NCBI GenBank assembly: GCA_934773085.1
Contig: CAKVMU010000042.1
Coordinates: 1 to 10,256, forward strand
DNA from: an uncultured Candidatus Melainabacteria bacterium
GTDB lineage: Bacteria; Cyanobacteriota; Vampirovibrionia; Gastranaerophilales; Gastranaerophilaceae
DNA: 10,256 nt
Direction: 5' to 3'
The translations under genes were made by a program, and so were the position numbers. Shown in pieces: positions 5,574 to 10,256 of this stretch. Under the pieces are notes generated by a model. The model was not told the origin of the DNA. It saw only the letters and a list, made by a program, of their open reading frames with translations, and made no database searches. How positions within the stretch are numbered: the stretch's first letter is position 1; each line of letters begins with the position of its first letter.

Positions 5574-6455
5574 CTACTCAGATCTCAATTTTGCAAACTT
5601 TGTATTCGCATAAAAGTATTTCAATATTTGATAACTGTTATACCCTTTTTTTGCAAGATTATTCGCCCCATACTGACTCATTCCGACCCCATGACCGTTC
5701 TTCTTAATCCCGTCATCAAAGGATGGCACGGATTTCAAAAAAGCTAAGTCTTTTGTCCAAACCTGACCTGATGCAACCGTCTTGCCTCCTGCTGATGCAG
5801 AATAATATGCCGGAATAATTTTCCCGTTATATATAAGAACAATTCCCTCTGTTTCAGACACAGCCTCATTCGTCTGAGTTGTTTCAGCACTGGCTCCGCC
5901 GTAAGCTTGGTCTTCCGGAGTATCTTTCAAGTCATATCCATATTTAGCACGCTTCCCCTTGTTTGCCATTGCATAACTTCTCGCTGCAATCGCCTGAGCC
6001 TTATGTGCCTCATGTTCCCACGAAGGAGGCATCTCAGAAGGAACAACGCCCCGCAAATATTCCTCAATCGGAATATCATTTATAACTGTCAAGCCCATTC
6101 CGTCATTCGTAAGCATAAAATGTCCACGGTACCATTTACGTTTTACGCTTACAAAACCGCCTTCTTCCGGTTTTATAACAATTTTATCGCTCTTGATTTT
6201 TTTGAACTGTCCGTCCACTTTTATCGCAATAATTCCATGATAAGGTTTAAACTCGTAACCCTTCATCTTATCCATAACAAAGATAAGTTTATTCGTTCTG
6301 CAATCAATAATTTGTGCTTGGGTTGAAGCGCCGATAAATGTTCTCCCAACCTGCGTTTGCAACCCAATTTTTATTGCAAAAGCCGGCTGAACTAAAAACA
6401 GCATTAATAAAAATGTAAAAATTCCCCTCAATCCCATATTAGTATTATACATCAA
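5574..6455 (-). CDS. Secreted SpoIID/LytB-domain protein, probable peptidoglycan glycan-strand hydrolase
   Basis: The SpoIID domain in endospore formers is a lytic transglycosylase that cuts glycan strands stripped of peptides. Relatives in non-sporulating bacteria, including LytB-type modifiers, act on the wall outside the membrane. Counting from the first possible start, residues 7-27 form a signal peptide ending in QPAFA. The core shows YLRGVVPSEMPPSW with Glu141, aligned with the catalytic glutamate, then KAQAIAARSYA (152-162), YSASAGGKT, and GHGVGMSQYG (254-263). The segment after RSYA reads DLKDTPEDQAYGG and lacks the two cysteines found there in clostridial SpoIID. The stop is TAG at 5576-5574. 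The start is unsure: TTG 6455, ATG 6452 and ATG 6437 are in frame, none with a clear Shine-Dalgarno. ATG 6437 gives the best signal peptide. The gene follows mnmG after about 26 bases. Nothing else suggests a sporulation locus. Confidence 0.85.
   Translation of the reverse strand: MMYNTNMGLRGIFTFLLMLFLVQPAFAIKIGLQTQVGRTFIGASTQAQIIDCRTNKLIFVMDKMKGYEFKPYHGIIAIKVDGQFKKIKSDKIVIKPEEGGFVSVKRKWYRGHFMLTNDGMGLTVINDIPIEEYLRGVVPSEMPPSWEHEAHKAQAIAARSYAMANKGKRAKYGYDLKDTPEDQAYGGASAETTQTNEAVSETEGIVLIYNGKIIPAYYSASAGGKTVASGQVWTKDLAFLKSVPSFDDGIKKNGHGVGMSQYGANNLAKKGYNSYQILKYFYANTKFAKLRSE
6444..6449 (-). promoter_or_regulatory. Perfect -10 hexamer TATAAT just before the in-frame ATG 6437
   Basis: On the minus strand TATAAT (6449-6444) ends six bases before ATG 6437, so an RNA starting at the usual distance would begin at that codon. 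The best -35 with 17-base spacing, TTCTCT, matches the consensus at only three positions. If this promoter works, the SpoIID-domain gene could be made from a leaderless message. The hexamer lies inside the reading frame if the earlier starts are used instead. Confidence 0.3.
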
Positions 6456-6481
6456 TCAGAAATTACAGAGAAATTACCCCT

Positions 6482-8350
6482 TTAACCTTTTAACATTACC
6501 ATTAAAACAGAAATATCAGCAGGTTTAACTCCACCGATTCTTGATGCCTGCGCAAGGTTTTGAGGTCTTACTTTCTCTAATTTTTCACGAGTCTCAGTCG
6601 AAATATGTTTTAACGTTGAATAATCAATATTTGCAGGAATCTTATACTTCTCAAGTTTTTCAGCAGTTTCAACCTGTTGCTCCTGACGTTTTAAGTAGCC
6701 TTCGTATTTAACCAATACTTCAACTTCATCCGTAATATCAGAACTCAAGTTCAAATTTCTTGTTTCCTCATCAATTTCTTTGAAAACCTTATAATTTATA
6801 TTTGGACGTTTTAGAAGCTCTGCCAATCTTACACCACGATCGATGTGTTCTTCGTATTTCGCAAGTATCGCATTAACTTCATCCGTTGCAGGAATCTTCG
6901 CCTCTTTCAAACGTTCGGTTTCTTTAAATATTTCTTCCTGTTTATGTTTATAAATTCCATACTGAACATCGTCAATCAAACCTATTTGATATCCAGTCTC
7001 GGTCAATCTGCTGTCCGCATTATCCTGTCTCAAAAGAAGTCTGTATTCTGAACGTGAAGTTAGCATTCTGTAAGGCTCTTGAATATCCTTTGTAACCAAA
7101 TCGTCAATCAATGTTCCAATATAAGACGAACTCCTTGAAAGCTCAAGCATTTCGGAAGAGTTCAAATACTTAACCGCATTAATACCCGCAACCAAACCTT
7201 GCGCGGCTGCCTCTTCATACCCGCTTGTTCCGTTAATTTGTCCCGCAAAGAACAAGCCTTCAATATCTTTTGACATTAAAGAATGCTTTGTCTGAATCGC
7301 CGGAACATAATCATACTCAACCGCATAAGCAGGCTTGATTATGTGTGCCCTCTCCAATCCCGGGAGTGAACGCAACATTTCCACCTGAACACATGCCGGC
7401 AAGCTCGTTGAAAATCCTTGAATATAAACTTCATACGTATTCAAGCCTTCCGGCTCAATAAAAATATGATGAGAAGGATTTGATGCAAACCTTACAATTT
7501 TATCTTCAATAGAAGGACAATATCTCGGTCCAACCCCTTGAATCAACCCTTGATACATCGGTGATTTATCAAGATTTGCACGAATAATCTTGTGAGTCTC
7601 TTCATTTGTTCTTGTTAAATAACAAGGAACTTGCGCTCTTACAGGACGATTTGGCTTAAATGAATAAAAACTTAATTCCTCATCCCCTGGCTGAATCGTC
7701 ATCTTAGAATAATCAATCGTTCTCTTGTCCACTCTTGCAGGAGTTCCGGTCTTTAATTTTTTAGTATTAATCCCGTTTTCTCTTAACCACGCAGAAAGCC
7801 CGATTGCAGCACGCTCCCCAAGTCTTCCACCTGAATAAGCCTGAAGTCCGACATACATCTTGCCTTCAAGAGAAGTCCCTGTTGTTAAAATCACTGCACG
7901 GCAGGAATACTCAATTCCGTATTCATCCATTGCACCAACAATTCTGCCATCTTTTTTACGAAGTTCGGTTATACAACACTGCTTCAGCCAAATATTCGGA
8001 GTGCTCTCCAAAATGTGGCGCATGTAATTTGAATACTCTTTTTTGTCTGATTGCGCACGCAATGCTCTGACAGCCGGCCCTTTTGAAGAATTAAGAGTCT
8101 TCATTTGGATATAAGTCGCATCCGCAACTTCACCCATAACTCCGCCCAGAGCATCAATCTCTCTTACAAGTGTTGATTTTGCAGGCCCGCCAATCGCAGG
8201 GTTACAAGGCTGCAACGCAATATTATCAAGGTTTAATGTACATAATAAAACATTACATCCCAACCGTGCGGCACTTAAGGCAGCCTCACATCCGGCATGC
8301 CCCGCACCTACAACTATTACATCAAACTTGTTATTAAGATAATCAGACAT
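6482..8350 (-). CDS. mnmG: tRNA uridine-5-carboxymethylaminomethyl modification enzyme MnmG (GidA)
   Basis: FAD-dependent cytoplasmic enzyme that, in a complex with MnmE, installs the aminomethyl-type group at C5 of wobble uridine 34 in a subset of tRNAs, securing decoding of two-codon boxes. The N-terminal dinucleotide fold has GAGHAG at 15-20. The conserved cysteines are present: Cys49 in QPCNPAIGG and Cys278 in [10 protein letters not shown]. Other family signatures follow in order: [43 protein letters not shown] and [16 protein letters not shown]. The helical C-terminal domain that contacts MnmE ends in the typical [11 protein letters not shown]. The length of 622 residues matches the family (about 620-630). 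Its ATG overlaps the alaS stop by one base (TAATG), with a strong Shine-Dalgarno inside alaS. No mnmE is visible in the window. Confidence 0.98.
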   Translation of the reverse strand: MSDYLNNKFDVIVVGAGHAGCEAALSAARLGCNVLLCTLNLDNIALQPCNPAIGGPAKSTLVREIDALGGVMGEVADATYIQMKTLNSSKGPAVRALRAQSDKKEYSNYMRHILESTPNIWLKQCCITELRKKDGRIVGAMDEYGIEYSCRAVILTTGTSLEGKMYVGLQAYSGGRLGERAAIGLSAWLRENGINTKKLKTGTPARVDKRTIDYSKMTIQPGDEELSFYSFKPNRPVRAQVPCYLTRTNEETHKIIRANLDKSPMYQGLIQGVGPRYCPSIEDKIVRFASNPSHHIFIEPEGLNTYEVYIQGFSTSLPACVQVEMLRSLPGLERAHIIKPAYAVEYDYVPAIQTKHSLMSKDIEGLFFAGQINGTSGYEEAAAQGLVAGINAVKYLNSSEMLELSRSSSYIGTLIDDLVTKDIQEPYRMLTSRSEYRLLLRQDNADSRLTETGYQIGLIDDVQYGIYKHKQEEIFKETERLKEAKIPATDEVNAILAKYEEHIDRGVRLAELLKRPNINYKVFKEIDEETRNLNLSSDITDEVEVLVKYEGYLKRQEQQVETAEKLEKYKIPANIDYSTLKHISTETREKLEKVRPQNLAQASRIGGVKPADISVLMVMLKG

Positions 8351-10256
8351 TATGCCAAATCACCTTCAATCTTAACAAGAATTTCATCAAGTTTAGAAAA
8401 ATCTTTTACACCACCCTGTGCAAAGTTAGGCCTTCCGCCACCGTTTGCACCGGTTGCTCTTGCGATTTCTCCAACGATTTTACCGGCATTGACACCTTTC
8501 TTAACAAAACCATCTGAAACTTTGGCAATTACCATTCTCTCATTTGCAAGTACGATAATGCTTTCACCAAGTTTATTTCCAAGAAGTTCAATACCTGATT
8601 TAACAGCATCTGAATCAAAATTCTCAATTCTTGAAATGAATAACTTACCGCCTTCAATATCTCTTGCTTTTGATATAAAGGTTGCAAATTTTCCTCTTGC
8701 TTGTTCTTCTTTAACACGTGCCAATTCTTTTTGAAGCTCACGATTTTCTTCTGCCAATTTTTCCACACGGTCAAGAACTTCTTCTGTATGAACTTTGAAT
8801 TTTGCCTCAAGAGTATTGGTAACTTTAGCCTTGTTATTCAAGAATTCTAACGCAGCTTTGGAAACAACAAGCTCTATTCTTCTTGTACCTGCAGAGATTG
8901 CACCCTCAGATACAATTTTGACAAGTCTTAAATCGCTTGTGTTAGATGCATGAGTACCTGCACAAAATTCTTTGGAGATGACAGGTTCTTTGCCAATAGA
9001 GACAACACGAACAACATCTTCGTATTTTTCTCCGAACAAAGCTGTCGCACCTGTAAGTTTTGCTTGTTCAATATCCATAACATCAGTATGAACAGGAAGT
9101 TTTTGGGCAATCCACTCATTCATCAAATCTTCTGTTTTCTGAATTTCTTCCGGAGTCATTGCTCTTGAGAAAGTAAAGTCAAATCTCATACGGTTTTCTT
9201 CAACCTGTGAACCTGCCTGTTTAACTTCATCCCCGACAACCTTGATTAATGCAGCTTGCAAAAGGTGAGCTGATGTATGGTGAACACGAATTTCACTTCT
9301 TCTTGCTTTATCAATTTGAGCAAAAACAGAATCGCCGACTTTAATTTCGCCGTTTACAATTTGACATCTGTGAACAAATAGTTGATTTACCTTGAATGTT
9401 GTTAAAACTTCCGCCTTCAATTCATCGTTAGTTAAATAACCGCTGTCACCGGTTTGACCACCGCATTCAGCGTAGAATGGAGTTTTATCAAGAACAACAT
9501 CCGTATATCCTTCGCCTTCGATTAAAGCCAAAACTTTTGAATCACATTCGGTTTCTTCATAACCGATAAACTCAGTTGAACCGACTTGTTCTTCAACCTT
9601 CGCATACTTCATATCACCGGTAACAGAAATCTTTGCAGTTGCTGCTTTTGCACGGTCTTTTTGCTCCTGCATAGCAGCCTTGAAACCGGCTTCATCAATC
9701 TTTAATCCATTTTCTTCCGCAATCTCACGGGTCAATTCAAACGGGAACCCGAAAGTATCATAGAGTTTGAATGCACTTTCACCGTCAATATCTTTCTTGG
9801 ATGAGATGAATTCATCAAGAAGTTTATAACCTCTGTCAAGAGTTTTGGCGAATCTTTCTTCTTCTTTTTTGATAGTATCAATGATTTTTTCTTTGTTCTT
9901 AACCAAATCCGGATAAGCTTCGCCATAGTTTTCGACAACAGTGTCTACTAATTTGTACAAGAACGGAAGTTCCATGCCAAGAATCTTGCCGTGACGAAGA
10001 GCACGACGCAAAATCATTCTCAAAACGTAGCTTCTGCCTTCATTACCAGGGATAACACCGTCTGAGATTAAGAATGTTACGCATCTTGCGTGGTCTGTGA
10101 TAATTCTGAGAGAAACATCAGTCTTTTCTGATTTTTTGTAAGGAACACCTGACATTTCAGAAACCTTATCCAAAATTGGGCGAAGAAGGTCTGTTTCAAA
10201 AGTTGATGCAACATTTTGACAAACCATCGCAATACGTTCCAAGCCCATGCCTGTAT
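8350..10256 (-). CDS. alaS: Alanyl-tRNA synthetase, C-terminal about 635 residues (5' end outside window)
   Basis: Class II synthetase that charges tRNA-Ala and hydrolyses mischarged seryl- and glycyl-tRNA-Ala. The reading frame is open to the right edge. The first visible residues, TGMGLERI, are the conserved motif 3 region near residue 240 of full-length enzymes of about 875 residues, so the methionine at 10248 is internal and not the start. Numbering from that methionine, the editing domain has HHTSAHLL (His324, His328) and CAGTHASN (Cys429, His433), the four metal-site positions of the family. A coiled-coil stretch follows at about 485-515 ([22 protein letters not shown]). The C-terminal C-Ala domain has [11 protein letters not shown] near the end. 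The stop TAA (8352-8350) overlaps the mnmG start. It is the first visible gene of the minus-strand block, and its promoter lies outside the window. Confidence 0.98.
   Translation of the reverse strand, partial: TGMGLERIAMVCQNVASTFETDLLRPILDKVSEMSGVPYKKSEKTDVSLRIITDHARCVTFLISDGVIPGNEGRSYVLRMILRRALRHGKILGMELPFLYKLVDTVVENYGEAYPDLVKNKEKIIDTIKKEEERFAKTLDRGYKLLDEFISSKKDIDGESAFKLYDTFGFPFELTREIAEENGLKIDEAGFKAAMQEQKDRAKAATAKISVTGDMKYAKVEEQVGSTEFIGYEETECDSKVLALIEGEGYTDVVLDKTPFYAECGGQTGDSGYLTNDELKAEVLTTFKVNQLFVHRCQIVNGEIKVGDSVFAQIDKARRSEIRVHHTSAHLLQAALIKVVGDEVKQAGSQVEENRMRFDFTFSRAMTPEEIQKTEDLMNEWIAQKLPVHTDVMDIEQAKLTGATALFGEKYEDVVRVVSIGKEPVISKEFCAGTHASNTSDLRLVKIVSEGAISAGTRRIELVVSKAALEFLNNKAKVTNTLEAKFKVHTEEVLDRVEKLAEENRELQKELARVKEEQARGKFATFISKARDIEGGKLFISRIENFDSDAVKSGIELLGNKLGESIIVLANERMVIAKVSDGFVKKGVNAGKIVGEIARATGANGGGRPNFAQGGVKDFSKLDEILVKIEGDLA
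8359..8366 (-). promoter_or_regulatory. mnmG ribosome-binding site inside the alaS 3' end
   Basis: AAGGTGAT on the minus strand is an eight-base match to the anti-Shine-Dalgarno and lies eight bases before the mnmG ATG (8350-8348). It is also part of the last alaS codons. Together with the TAATG overlap it supports reinitiation or coupled translation from alaS to mnmG. Confidence 0.7.

Noticed and set aside
5907..6326. Open frame of 139 codons on the plus strand
   Set aside because: It is antisense to the SpoIID-domain gene and has no recognisable domain or ribosome site.
10246..10248. Methionine at the right edge as the start of alaS
   Set aside because: The frame stays open to the window edge and the surrounding TGMGLER motif is internal in all alanyl-tRNA synthetases, so this is a truncated view of a longer gene.
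1..10256. CRISPR array, insertion sequence, tRNA or rRNA gene
   Set aside because: No spaced direct repeats, transposase, terminal inverted repeats, cloverleaf or rRNA sequence could be found by reading both strands.

Overview
This is an AT-rich window of bacterial chromosome carrying ordinary housekeeping genes, tightly packed in two converging blocks. It encodes eight protein genes, two of them cut by the window ends. I see no tRNA, rRNA, CRISPR array, insertion sequence or phage gene. The murein genes indicate a walled bacterium: MurE carries the DNPR signature of meso-diaminopimelate-adding enzymes. A SpoIID/LytB-domain protein with a signal peptide, low GC and AGA-rich arginine codons would fit a gut Cyanobacteriota lineage (Vampirovibrionia/Gastranaerophilales type) or a low-GC Bacillota relative. 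I hold that placement loosely, because it rests on gene content and style, not on a marker comparison.

Layout. Positions 1-139 hold the start of an unrecognised minus-strand gene, with a near-consensus promoter and a very strong Shine-Dalgarno inside a perfect small hairpin. The 335-base intergenic space that follows (140-474) is divergent and contains several inverted copies of an AAGTGTA half-site. From 475 to 4564 the plus strand carries ftsI (septal transpeptidase), murE (meso-DAP ligase) and a compact nagA-like deacetylase, with gaps of 14 and 2 bases, so they look like one operon. From 10256 back to 4548 the minus strand carries alaS (5' end outside the window), mnmG, a SpoIID-domain cell-wall hydrolase and a zinc polyol/alcohol dehydrogenase, again almost without gaps. 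The two blocks meet tail to tail and overlap by 17 bases between nagA and the dehydrogenase.

How they work together. FtsI and MurE act in peptidoglycan synthesis: precursor extension in the cytoplasm and septal cross-linking outside. NagA would return N-acetylglucosamine-6-phosphate, possibly from wall recycling, to central metabolism. The SpoIID-domain protein probably trims glycan strands outside the membrane. AlaS and MnmG serve translation: alanine charging and tRNA wobble-uridine modification. The dehydrogenase has no evident link to the others.

The most unusual points are the NagA, which lacks the N-terminal sandwich half and cannot be extended upstream; the self-complementary ribosome-binding site and half-site array at the left; and a possible leaderless start for the SpoIID-domain gene. 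I found no convincing new multi-gene system.
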